Assembly: GCA_030295235.1 (NCBI GenBank)
Contig: AP026164.1
Span: forward strand, 186,001 to 250,000
Origin: Fistulifera solaris
Taxonomy: Eukaryota; Bacillariophyta; Bacillariophyceae; Naviculales; Stauroneidaceae
DNA: 64,000 nucleotides
Direction: 5' to 3'
The position numbers were made by a program, and so were the translations under genes. Below, piece by piece: positions 11,052 through 20,707 of this stretch; position 1 is the first letter of the stretch, and each line of letters opens with the position of its first letter. Under the pieces are notes generated by a model. That model was not told where the DNA came from, did not search any database, and was given only the letters and a program-made list of their open reading frames with translations.

Positions 11052-12334
11052 AGTTATTAACGTTAGTAAGCAGATGCCTTATTAGGGGTTGTTTCTCTTA
11101 ATCGAAAACGCACAAAATGGCGATTCGTGCTGAAGTTAAATATAGAATGGTACTTTTCACAAGCTCTAGTTGCTGAAGAAGTGATACTATTAGCTTGATT
11201 ATTTTCTACAAAATAATTCATGGTGCCCTTTGGTCATCGAGACAGACAGTATGCTGCCTCTTTTTGTTACTCAAGCCAAAAGACTAGCAAAGGATCGGCA
11301 GTGTTCATTCAGAGTCATGTCGAACAGGTCGAAACGTGAAATGTTTCATCAGCGATCTTCTTCTCCGTTCCACGAGAGCAGGACTATTGAGGCGTTCAGT
11401 ATACACTGCAATGGGATACGCAACTTTACCAGCTATATTTTCTGGGAATTTAGTTGCAGTAAAGGTTCGTTCGGAGTTGCAAACGTTCCGTGCTTCAAGG
11501 CTGATGCAGGTGCAACCAAAGAATTCGGCAAGCCATTCCATATAATTTGCCCTCTGCCGGGTTTTTGTTTTCTTGATAATCTTCTTGAATAGTTGATGGC
11601 TCTCCTCCAACAAAGGGAGACGTCCCCAAACAGATTCGGCGCTGGGCGATCACATCGAGATCATCGTCACTAGCATTAAAGAATGCTCTTGCAATTTCTT
11701 CATTTTTCCGGCCATTACCCTCAACAATGGAGTATAACACAGGGGCTGACAAATGACAATATGTGCTTTCCAGTGGGGGCATGATTCCGACAAGCAACCA
11801 GGCCAATGTGGTGGAAAATTGTGATTTTTCGATCTGGAACGAGCTTCACATCAGATAGATTGCAACGAGCGAATGCAACGGCATCGAGCGATTAGGTTGT
11901 TCCACTCTCAATTCTCCATCCACTACTACGTATTTTCAAAATGCGGTTTTTATTTAGTCGCCGATTCGTAAATAGACATTCCATCTTAAGTAACTTTAGA
12001 TTACTTAAGACAGGGCACAAAATTATTTAGCACGAGTGTGACCAACTTTGCGCTAACTTGTACAGAACTGTAAGGTTACCTGGTAGGGTTTTACTCGAAA
12101 ATCTAAGCCAACCCAATTGTTGATGATTGATGATTGGTGATCCTCCGGTTTGATCATTATTTCTTGATAATCGAGCTTATTTGATATATAAACTGCTCTC
12201 CAATACTTATTACTCTACACATCGACCAGTTATCTACAACAATTATCATCACTCTCATCTAAAAGAAATTAATTAAGGATTTAAATACGACCCGACACAT
12301 ACATCGTCCTCTGTGATTCACGCAGAAAGATAGA
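11052..12334. other. 1.3-kb spacer with a possible gene relic
   Basis: Mostly non-coding. The 9-mer TACCTGGTA occurs at 12077-12085. A minus-strand relic is listed separately. AT-rich sequence fills 11850-12334 with no feature I can support. Confidence 0.4.
11305..11840 (-). pseudogene. possible decayed gene fragment, family unknown
   Basis: On the minus strand a protein-like stretch runs from about 11835 (FSTTLAWLLVGIMPPLEST) to about 11560. It continues in another frame with KKTKTRQRANYMEWLAEFFG and GKVAYPIAVYTERL. There is no good ATG, and an in-frame stop lies just upstream behind a TTCCAG that could be an acceptor. The composition looks protein-like rather than random, but I recognise no family. 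It may be a relic exon or chance. Confidence 0.25.
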
Positions 12335-13183
12335 TTACAAAGCTGTCGTTTGATGTTGATTTGTCGTGTGCTTCTTGCTCTTCTTTTTCTTGCTTGCTTC
12401 TACCTCAGCATGGGCGGCAAGAAGCTCACGTCGGGCTTCATCTTGAATTTCACGCTCGTGGTGTAATCGTTCCATGAGCTCCGTGCGAATGCGGTGCATT
12501 TCCTCTACTCTAGCCATGGCGTCGGCTTCGGTAATGAATTTTCCATTCCGATCCATGAATTCCTTGAAACCCATTACGGAAAGCAACAATGTAATAGTGG
12601 CAAACTGTCCGTAAACACGCGTATGCATGAGCTTGCTGCTAAGTTCCAAATGCTCTTTGCCACTGCGGCCATAAAAGATACTAGCCACCGCGGGGATCGC
12701 GAAGCCGGCCAGCACTTTGATAGGGTTCTCTGCTGCATAGTTAGCTGCACGGTGGTATGTGTTAAGCTCATGTCCAGGTACAATCCTGACGCCCGATTGG
12801 GAGATCGACTGCTGGTACAATTCGTTTAGATGGACGTTCGCGTTAAACTCTTCTTTGAGCTCGGCCGCCTTGGTAGCACGATGTTGCAGTTGTCTCTCGG
12901 CCCAAAGCACCGTATCCGCCGAGTGGCGATTCTCGTTGGCGATTTCCTTCATGCGGTTGCTCAGCTTGTGCTCCGACGTAAATCCGAACATGAAGAGAGC
13001 CGGCATGATGATCAAAGCTGTTCGACTTTGTACATTGGTTCGAGCCCGGAAGGCAGGATACTGTAAAGCAGCAAAGACTGCTGCCGACGAAGGAATGAGT
13101 GTGATGGCTCCGTTCACCAGTCCTTCGTAGGTCGCATCCCAGGCGACATCGTGACGGCGTTCATTCGGTGTAAGAGACGACAT
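12335..13183 (-). CDS. HIG1-domain protein (respiratory supercomplex factor type)
   Basis: The 282-residue product has hydrophobic segments near residues 25-45, 55-70, 150-170 and 185-205. Near residue 182 the string LMHTRVYGQFATITLLL carries the (I/V)H-x-R-xxx-Q pattern of HIG1 proteins, in a hairpin of two membrane spans. HIG1 proteins such as Rcf1 and HIGD1/2 sit in the mitochondrial inner membrane and stabilise cytochrome oxidase and supercomplexes. The tail is a charged coiled coil ending in Lys-rich sequence. The protein is longer than animal HIGD1 and the N-terminal half may be a second, degenerate pair of spans. Start ATG is at 13183-13181. Confidence 0.75.
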   Translation of the reverse strand: MSSLTPNERRHDVAWDATYEGLVNGAITLIPSSAAVFAALQYPAFRARTNVQSRTALIIMPALFMFGFTSEHKLSNRMKEIANENRHSADTVLWAERQLQHRATKAAELKEEFNANVHLNELYQQSISQSGVRIVPGHELNTYHRAANYAAENPIKVLAGFAIPAVASIFYGRSGKEHLELSSKLMHTRVYGQFATITLLLSVMGFKEFMDRNGKFITEADAMARVEEMHRIRTELMERLHHEREIQDEARRELLAAHAEVEASKKKKSKKHTTNQHQTTAL

Positions 13184-13468
13184 TGTGCTGAAATGCTAAT
13201 GGAAGTTAGGTTGTTTTTGATACTCGAAGAGTGAATTTATGGCAGAGGCAATACGATCTACGATCGCGAGCATCAAGCGAAAAACGAAATGGCCTGTACC
13301 TGGTACCTGGTATTCGACAGGAACGAAACGGAACGCGAGAAAAGCCTTTGGTTCGCATTTGCTTTCTCCGGGTGGTTACATTTGAGAGGATAGTGTGAAC
13401 AGGTCAAGATCCAACCGGAACCGGATCGTTCACAGCAGAATTTACTATAGTATCTAAGTGTATATCAA

Positions 13469-13487
13469 GACTGGATTTCAGTCATGA
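13469..13487. repeat. dispersed palindromic motif, copy 1
   Basis: GACTGGATTTCAGTCATGA. The arms GACTG and CAGTC are inverted repeats around GATTT. It lies 286 bp upstream of the HIG1-type start codon. Confidence 0.6.
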
Positions 13488-13811
13488 GACGAGGAACGTG
13501 TTTCTCGCATGTGCAATAACAAACATTCTTTCGATAAGTTATTTACTTCTTTACAGTAATTGCTAAGAAATTGTTCTTTCTTTATACAGTTTACAAAGCG
13601 AATATTACCTAACGGTTGTTCGTGTGTCTCCAAGACTGCATTTCGGGCAACAGTCGTGAACCATAGTTGGCAGAACTTTATCTTCTCGCCTCGCACTAAT
13701 TTAGAAGTTTGTTAATATTCAAACTTTGTGTAAGTTACTGATTGCTAGACTGCTTGAAATAACAATGCGTTTCAAATGCTTTGTGTCATCAAAACAAGTA
13801 AAACTATTTGC

Positions 13812-13832
13812 GTGAGTGGATTTCAGTCACGA
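13812..13832. repeat. dispersed palindromic motif, copy 2
   Basis: GTGAGTGGATTTCAGTCACG, with arms GTGA-TG and CAGTCAC. It lies about 185 bp upstream of the ZCCHC9-like start codon. Confidence 0.55.
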
Positions 13833-14014
13833 ACACAATGTGTCTGTCTGCGTAGGTACCTGCTCCGTAGCTCGCCCTCGCTTTTATGGTTTCCTGTTGT
13901 TCTTCTCCATTCATAATTCGAAAAAAAAAGTGGCTTCTGTCAATTGAACTCATAATCAGAGCAAAGGTCGATTATATCAATCGTACCAAGTGCATATCCG
14001 CTTTCCTAAACACG

Positions 14015-14576
14015 ATGCCCCATTCCTCGAAACATCCCGGTAGCAAAATTACCAAAGAAGAGCGCCGTGCCAAGTACACCAAGATAGCACGAGATCGAAA
14101 ACAAAAGAACGAACGCGCCTCAAAGAGTCCCAAACGACATGTTTTCATTGCAGGAAACACGGACACTCGCTTGCGCAGTGTCCTGATAAACCTCAATCGG
14201 TGCAGTTATGCTTCAAATGTGGCTCGACGGAGCATGGCTTGTGGCAATGTCCGAAGATGAAAGACAAGAACGACTCAGATCTCCCTTTGCCAAATGTTTC
14301 GTCTGTCATAAAGAAGGTCATCTTTCACGACAATGTCCTCAGAATACAAAGGGAATTTACGTCAATGGTGGGTCGTGTCGTCTTTGTGGATCAACGGAAC
14401 ATCGTGCGACCGATTGTCCAGACAACGACAAGAAGAAAAAGAAGAAACGAAGTGATTCGGTGGATGAAGTGGAAGTGGAAGAGCTTCTCGAACAGCCAAA
14501 TGAGCGTCTTGATGCCAAAGTTGTAGAAAAGAAAGCGGCCACTGCAAACAAGAAACGTCGAGTTGTGAAATTTTGA
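14015..14576 (+). CDS. ZCCHC9-like CCHC zinc-knuckle protein
   Basis: Four CCHC zinc knuckles appear in the same order and spacing as in ZCCHC9, a nucleolar protein that binds RNA. They are CFHCRKHGHSLAQC, CFKCGSTEHGLWQC, CFVCHKEGHLSRQC and CRLCGSTEHRATDC. Between the third and fourth is the diagnostic PQNTKGIYVNGGS segment. A basic N-terminus (ATG at 14015) and a Lys-rich C-terminus ending KKRRVVKF fit nuclear or nucleolar localisation. The frame slips twice, at AAA 14132-14134 and TTT 14286-14288. One extra base at each gives a continuous family match, so these are probable assembly deletions. The identification is strong despite the breaks. Confidence 0.88.
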
Positions 14577-14861
14577 AAAGCATACAAACTCATCCCCAAC
14601 ACAAGACGGACTGGGACGGGTCTTGACGACAAGAATAGAACGGAGTTGATTGCACAAAATTACTTCATGAGAATTGGACCTGAATATCCGTGCGAAAAAT
14701 CGATGCTGGTTCTTGATTGCCAAAGGTAACCCAGTATTGCCACTAACGTCGTGGTACACTATTCTGCAAACGAGTTGTAGAGAGATAATTTCTAGATGAA
14801 GCTATTCTTTTGTAAGACTCTTCCATTTCATCATGTCTGAGCCAAGTCGATTTATTTACAT

Positions 14862-15482
14862 CCTTTAATCAAGATCGTCGGAAAGAGAACAGCTTTGTGA
14901 ATGTTCAATCAATGCGTATTCGAATCCATCCACCAGCGCATTTAGACTAGCCGATATAACGTTGGTATCGACAGAAACTGTCGTCCACTTTGTATCTTTC
15001 TGCGTGTCGCGAAATTCAATCATGACCCTTGTCGCAGCTTGTGTTGCCGACTGAGGATCCAAAATACGAACCTTGTAGTCGACTAACTCGATATTCTTCA
15101 AATAAGGATGCGACGGTGTTACGGCTCTGGTCAAAGCTGCGGCCAGCGCGTCCACGGGACCGTTGCCATCGCCAACTTCCAGTCGATCTTCAAAAGGCAA
15201 TCGGTTTGTCGTTTCACAATCATTGTCGTTGCTGCTATCTGAAACGGTTCGAACTTTTATGGTTGCGCGGGCAGTCGGTGCGAGAGAAGAACTACTGATA
15301 CTATGTTTTTTCATCACGCGTGTAGCGCTGTCAATGTTCGAATCGTACACCTGTGCGCTATAATCTAAGACTCGGAAAGGTGGACAATAACCCCGAGTTG
15401 CGTGCAAAATCACAAGATGGACACTGGCTTCGGCGCCTTCGAAAGTGTACCCAACGGCTTCCAGTTCTTTCACTCGGTTCAA
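14862..15482 (-). pseudogene. truncated 3' copy of citramalate synthase
   Basis: This 619-bp segment repeats the 3' end of the citramalate synthase gene at 20714-21332, in the same orientation. By eye about seven bases differ. It encodes the last 205 or so residues, mostly the C-terminal regulatory domain. It lacks the catalytic HMGL-like barrel. Homology ends abruptly at 15480, in the middle of a codon run, where unrelated sequence begins. The copy keeps an open frame (stop at 14865-14867) and loses only the last two residues of the parent. It could not be an enzyme on its own. A very recent duplication is the simplest reading. Confidence 0.9.
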
Positions 15483-16006
15483 TAGGAAGACCCACTCCAG
15501 ATTCCACCCACTCCAAATATTGCTATCAATTCACTTTTGTAGTAGTCGCCGTTGCTGTTTCACAGCGCAATACGCGGTTGTGAATCGACACCCCACAAGA
15601 AGTCGCTTGAACGAACGAACGAACGAATCCGGAATGCGTTTGACATTCCGATGGGCACGAGGAATGGCTGCATACTCAGCTAACCTGCCCGAATCGGTGT
15701 GAATCCAAGTGCCTGTTGATGGGACCACGCGCTTATGCAGTTTCGATGACATTAGTGACTCGATCTCCTACCGAAAACTGTTCGCCGAACCGAACGTGCT
15801 ACTTGAACGACGATGCCACTAAGTTCATGACCGGGTAAAGAAGGCTATCCATGCTGTTTCATATCATCATCATCATCATCAGCAGCAGCAGCCATCTGGA
15901 GATTTTTGCGGAACGGGCACATGCCCGACCCGCCACGCCGCATGGGTTCGCCAAATTCTCGATAACCTTCGATTGACAGCCGCTTGCATCGTTCGATTTG
16001 AAACAT
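15483..16006 (-). pseudogene. relic of a zinc-type alcohol dehydrogenase, N-terminal half
   Basis: Pieces of a medium-chain zinc ADH appear in order on the minus strand, in shifting frames. They are SLPGHELSGIVVQV near 15830-15790, GEQFSVGDRVTNVIE near 15790-15740, GRLAEYAAIPRAHRN near 15690-15645, and VGCRFTTAYCAVKQQRRL near 15595-15545. These correspond to the family stretches PGHEhxGxVxxVG, FxVGDRV, the AEY-hxP segment and the LGCRFxTAxxAV segment just before the NAD-binding GCGGVG loop. The relic ends about where the citramalate synthase fragment starts, so the Rossmann half is missing. A (GAT)n run interrupts the N-terminal part. Several frame changes make it non-functional. Confidence 0.7.
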
Positions 16007-17759
16007 AATGGGGCACACTCTGTTTCCTGAATCGCAAAGTGTCCTAAGTACAATCAAAATCGTTTTCTTTCATTTAGAATGGCGAAAGTTGTTGCCTTGA
16101 AAGAAAACGAGAATTCGTACAAAATGCAAATGCAGTGGGCATGGGCGTGTGGATTTTATCGCCGCCAGTAAGCAGACACACAGACACACAGACTGCTGAC
16201 ACACCGAAGGAGTGCGATTGAAAGAACAAGACTGAAGGAAAGCATGCGAAACAAAGCGTCGAAAACAAAACAAAACAAAACAAAACATCACCGGCACACA
16301 AAGTGCCTCCAATGGACTTGACATCCATTCTTTCCCCCTTGTTCAACTTGAATTTCAAACGCGTATTTTGCCCGTGAGATGCGAGCAGGCCAGGCTCGCA
16401 GCTGCGTTCATCATTATTGAAAAATATCCAGACGAGTATATGGCGACATTCATTCGTGGATCGTGGGATCCCAACCGATACATGGAGAAAACCGTTGCTC
16501 GAGACAGAAATACTTAGATAGTTCCCTCTAAATGATTTTTAAATTGAGTTTGTGAATACAAACTGATTTTGATTTTACGATAGGAGAAGCGGAGAAGCAT
16601 CGCCAAACATCTTTGTCTCTTTTTTCGCTGCGTTCTTCTTCTTCTCACATCTCCTCTCAAAGGCGACTGAGAGAGGTGTGATGTCCTCCCCGTATTCAGT
16701 TGTTGCCAAAGCTGTGGCCTGCGATCACAGCTTGGGACCGTATGGTTGAATACATAGTGGGAGCGCATGAAGGGTTGTGGTGCGTATGTCCCGAGGAAGG
16801 AGGAGTCGTCTCGCAAAACGGCAACCTCGTGTCGTCTCTCGACGATTCGCTTGCCTGCTTGCGAGGCTTTCCTGCCTTACCGGAAAACACGCAGTTGGAG
16901 CATTGTGCTGGGAAAAGTTCTTCACCTGAGTTGTGGGATCCATGAGGCGTGCCGAAGAACTGTGTGCGCCAGTGATTGGTGAAGCAATGGTAACGGTTGA
17001 GCGGGGTTTGGGGTTCACCCGCTGAGCAGCTTATGAAAGCCACATTCGCCTTTCCGCTCCCAACCGGATACATGGGCGTTTGTGATCGCTTGTTGACATC
17101 TGCTTAACGTCTTCGGAGCTCTTGCGGTGCTTATGAGTTATCCTAGAAATAGGTTAGCGGTTACGGGCACTAGCAAGGGTCCCCCATATGTCCCAGCACA
17201 ATGAAAAATGTATACCACGACACTCTTCATGCTAACACTTGTTCATTTCAAAACCAAATAAAGTAAAATTAATAAACTAAGACAAACTGAGGGATGCGCG
17301 TGGCGGGTACTGACGATGGGGAAACTCTTCCATGTGACACTCTCCGATTCCGTGCGCGCAAGCGTTTTCGTGGTCGTGCGGATTGTTATTTGCTCTAGTC
17401 TCTCCATCTTTTGTTGTCTTGCGCTCTGCTCGAGCCAGTTTTAACTTGCAAACTCTTTCATTATATCCATGACCTCGAAGATGATGATTCGATGTCCTTC
17501 GCGGGCATATGATCAGTCAACAATGTAAAAAAAAGACTGTCCTCTTTTCCAATCGGCATGACTTTCGTTGCCGTATCGTGACAGCTGGCAAGTGATGCAA
17601 GCACACTAACACCGACACCACTGAAAATAAATCAGACTTTTCGTCTTTATTTCATACGGCTTTTTTGCTCCAAAAACCCAGAGATAGCCGATGCCGCACT
17701 AGGAATTTCATAGTCTCCCTCGTCGCCTCCATCCTTGCAAACTTTGCAAACATTCAACG

Positions 17760-18800
17760 TCTCAGAAAGTCATTGCGGTTAGCGAGTCGCAATAGTCTAC
17801 AAACTGTGTGTGGACAGCGCTGGCGCCGATGGCAGCAATAACCGAATCGCTTTGGTCTCTTGCTCAAAAAAAGCCTTGTTGCGTCGATGCCGAAGACGCG
17901 GAGATGGCAGCTGCTGCATATGGAGACAAATTTTCCCAGTTCGTAAACCTCCCTTTTGTCCGTCCGCTTCTCCATCAATGCCTTGGTCTTCATCAGTAAT
18001 AACTGGCAGTTGCATCAAGCGACTCGGTGAAAAGATTCTCAAACTCCCGAACATCGTACTTTAAACTGTCCACTTGCACTCTTCCCTAAATCCACGACCC
18101 CAAAGAGTTGCCTTTCGATTTCTAAGGATTTATTAGGTTCCAATGTACTTGTATCTTCTTCCGTTTCACTTTCTTTGTCGTTGCCTACTGTCGTCGCCCC
18201 AGAGGAGACGAAGACACATTCTGAGAAGCGATACTCTGAATTTGAAGCTCATTAAAGGCGGTCGCGGCTGAAATATCTTCTTTACATCGAAATTCGTCGT
18301 TTGCGATCTAGCTTTTTAGATGAGACTTCAATCTGGATCCAAGTTAAGGAGCGACAAGTCGCCGCCATCCCGAGTCATCGCATTCTCCACGGCACCTCGT
18401 GGTTGTCCCATCTTCAGCATCTTGTAAAATTCCATTAAACATTCATCTACTTACAAGGGAGGGTCCAAGCATACAGCCTGCGTCGATCTGCAAGACACAA
18501 GACTCTTTTCGGGATCCAAATCACGAAGCGACACGTTGGCGCCATCCCGAATCATTGCATTCTCAACGGCTCCTCGTGGTCTGGGGATTGTCGAGAACGC
18601 TACTCGTTCCCCCCTTACATGTTCCGTTCGGCGTAACTGAAAAAACCGAGATTGGCGAAGGGCACATTTTAGCAGACTTGCATAGGAAGCTTGGAAACGT
18701 CGAGATCGATGTTCGCTGGCATTTTGCAATGACTCGGTGAAATCATTTCCCAGCGTCGTCCATACCAAACCCGCTTTGCACGCAAGAAACATCGTCACAT
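17760..18800 (-). pseudogene. relic of a gene with CCDC53-like repeats and a formin-like segment
   Basis: On the minus strand two repeats of one motif occur in the same frame. One is PRGAVENAMIRDGANVSLRD (near 18580-18520), continuing LDPEKSL. The other is FYKMLKMGQPRGAVENAMTR (near 18435-18370), continuing DGGDLSLLNLDPD. The KMLKMGxPxGAVxxAMxRDGxDxxxLDLDP pattern is known from the WASH-complex subunit CCDC53 and from repeat-bearing actin-regulator proteins. Further on, near 18067-17995, comes DVREFENLFTESLDATASYY, which resembles the opening of a formin FH2 domain. In-frame stop codons separate the pieces (TAA after DPPL, TGA after LDPD), and frames shift, so the gene is dead. The formin call is less sure than the repeat call. 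Confidence 0.5.
18335..18600. repeat. imperfect direct repeat, two ~70-bp units 177 bp apart
   Basis: The segments around 18335-18405 and 18512-18582 align with most positions identical (shared GCGACA, CGCCATCCCGA, CTCGTGGT blocks). They encode the two CCDC53-like motifs of the relic, so this is an old internal protein repeat and not a mobile element. Confidence 0.6.
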
Positions 18801-19545
18801 AGAATATCTCTCTGCGGCAAATTTGCTGCTTACTGACTGGAGCAATGTCAAGATGCCTTAAACGTCATAGATAGCAAAAATGCCGTTTAATCAGTAAGGT
18901 GCGCGTATTGATGTATCAGATCAACTCTGTCATATCGTAAGTTGACAGGTCCGACTCCAACAAAACCCGTTGTGTTCGCATAACAAAAAATAATCTTTGA
19001 TAGAATAGAGAGATCGCCTGCGTAGTGTCTTCCGGGTCAGCACAGCAAACAAAAGTCTCCCTCCAATATCTGCTAACCGGAAAGAAGTTAACCGAAAAGA
19101 AGTCAAATTTATCCTCCAAATGGCTGCTTCCTTGCTGGACAGAGGGTTTCGTCGCTGATATATGATAATATCTCCAAACAAGTCAGGATGACTAGAATAC
19201 GCATGGTCACCTGGGCGTTGAAAATATCCAGACCACTCATTGATACTGACTTTAGTAAGAGCGGCTACCGATTCATATATCGCTTGAGCTCGATCGTGGC
19301 ATCAAAATTTCTAAAGAAGGTACCAAGCCCGTATTGCTACCGAGAGAGCCTTTGCCACTGTAGCCCGTGAGAGCTCACTTCCCGGACATTGCTGCTTTCA
19401 AGGAAGAGTAAGAAGCTATCTTCGGTCGTGTCCACTCAACCAGTGAGGTTGATATAGCAAGCGATGGCAATAGCCGTTCGAGCGGAGAGCTCCGTCGCGG
19501 CTGACGAGTTGAGAGTTCTGTGAGACCGGATGTCAGATTGAACGC

Positions 19546-20065
19546 TCAGGGATGACGTATCATCGTTGTTACTGGGACTTTGAAAATCCGATTTGCCGAC
19601 TTCATCAAAGTTGGTATGAGAAACTTATCGAACAGTTGAAACAGAATCTCCCAATTCCAGAAATGTGCTGGTACAACGGTCCAGGGCGTCTCTTTGTTGT
19701 TCGCTTTGCATGAATGATTCTCCTTCACATGTCGATCGTCCCAGATCTCGATATGTTGGTTCATACTCCGGAAAGGATTACGATACGGCAATGATGCGAT
19801 TTGTCACGTAACTAACGTGTAAAAGTGCAGGAATCCGCCGTTCCTGTTGTTGTAAATAACTCATTTTTTCCGTAATCTCTGCGTAGTCGGTTCTGTTGTC
19901 AGCATGATTTGGATGCGACGGCGTCCGGTGGTCGCCGTTCAAAAGGGAAGTAAGGAGCGACCAGATTTGCAGGCAAACGACCTTTGCACACACTCTTTCG
20001 AAAGCCACAGGGCTAGTGCAATATGAAAGAGCGATTAACAACGTCGAAAAGGTAGAATGGTTCAC
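19546..20065 (-). pseudogene. possible glycosyltransferase relic
   Basis: The minus strand reads MNHSTFSTLLIALSY (signal-peptide-like) near 20065, then RIPALLHVSYVTN near 19830. In another frame it continues PYRNPFRSMNQHIEIWDDRH and then WTVVPAHFWNWEILFQLFDK. The order leader, IPxhhHhsY, and xxxIEhWDD is reminiscent of OCH1-type sugar transferases. No DXD block can be verified. The frame changes at least once and no intact product is possible. Low confidence. Confidence 0.3.
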
Positions 20066-20345
20066 CGAACTGCCTCCATCGTCGTTCTCGCATTCTTCTT
20101 GGCCATTGCCAAACTTTGTATCATCGCGTAATAACGTAAAAAAAACTATAAGGGCTTTGTCTATTCGACATCACAAATCAATAAGTGCATTGCGAATGCT
20201 ACTGAATCTGTAGGTTGTTTCAGTTGAGACGAAAGGAAAATTGAATTACAAGTACAAGTACAGTTCAGCAGTTCAGCATGCCAGCAGTAAGAACGAAAGC
20301 TAGCAACTAGCTGCTACAAGTAAAAAGGGTACAAAAACTGATTAT

Positions 20346-20366
20346 TCATGACTGAAATGCAGTCGT
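20346..20366. repeat. dispersed palindromic motif, copy 3
   Basis: TCATGACTGAAATGCAGTCG, then T. The arms are GACTG and CAGTC around AAATG. It lies about 340 bp beyond the citramalate synthase stop codon. Confidence 0.65.
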
Positions 20367-20707
20367 ATTTTAATACAGACAACACTTTGGGTCTATAGTA
20401 AATACGGAGGCTAACGCTTCCCAAGGCATTTCGCCAATACAATGTACGAAGAATCAATCTACTTGTGTGGCACTATGCTTGCATCTACCATTTTTCACAT
20501 TTGATCAATTATCCACCTATCCATGCCACTTACTACGTTCTACTATTCAAAATCAACTGGATTGTCTCGAGACGATCTCTGCAACGTAAAAGCTATTGTA
20601 TATCGTAACAGAAGACCATCTTACTTTGTATTCTGCTGCCATTGGTCATAAACAATCTCGCGTCCATTGTTCCTACTCTGTTTGTACTACGGTCAATATT
20701 ATTATTA

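Larger units (their letters stand above)
13184..14014. other. divergent promoter region with both recurrent motifs
   Basis: This spacer lies between the HIG1 gene and the ZCCHC9-like gene. It contains a double 9-mer (TACCTGGTACCTGGTA, 13297-13312) about 115 bp upstream of the HIG1 start. It also has two copies of the palindromic motif, at 13469-13487 and 13812-13832. Confidence 0.5.
15483..20707. other. 5.2-kb gene graveyard
   Basis: No intact gene is supported across this stretch. It holds the ADH relic, a relic with CCDC53/formin-like motifs and a possible glycosyltransferase relic, all read on the minus strand. Simple repeats include (GAAC)n near 15610-15630 and (AAAAC)n at 16263-16286. 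16380-17750 contains short open frames without recognisable content. I looked for terminal repeats and reverse-transcriptase or transposase motifs and saw none. Confidence 0.6.

Noticed and set aside
11230-11592. Plus-strand open frame of 120 codons
   Set aside because: Composition is random-looking and the opposite strand has the more protein-like sequence.
15483-20707. Retroelement or DNA transposon in the gene-poor block
   Set aside because: I saw no terminal repeats, reverse transcriptase, integrase or transposase motifs; the recognisable pieces are host-gene relics.
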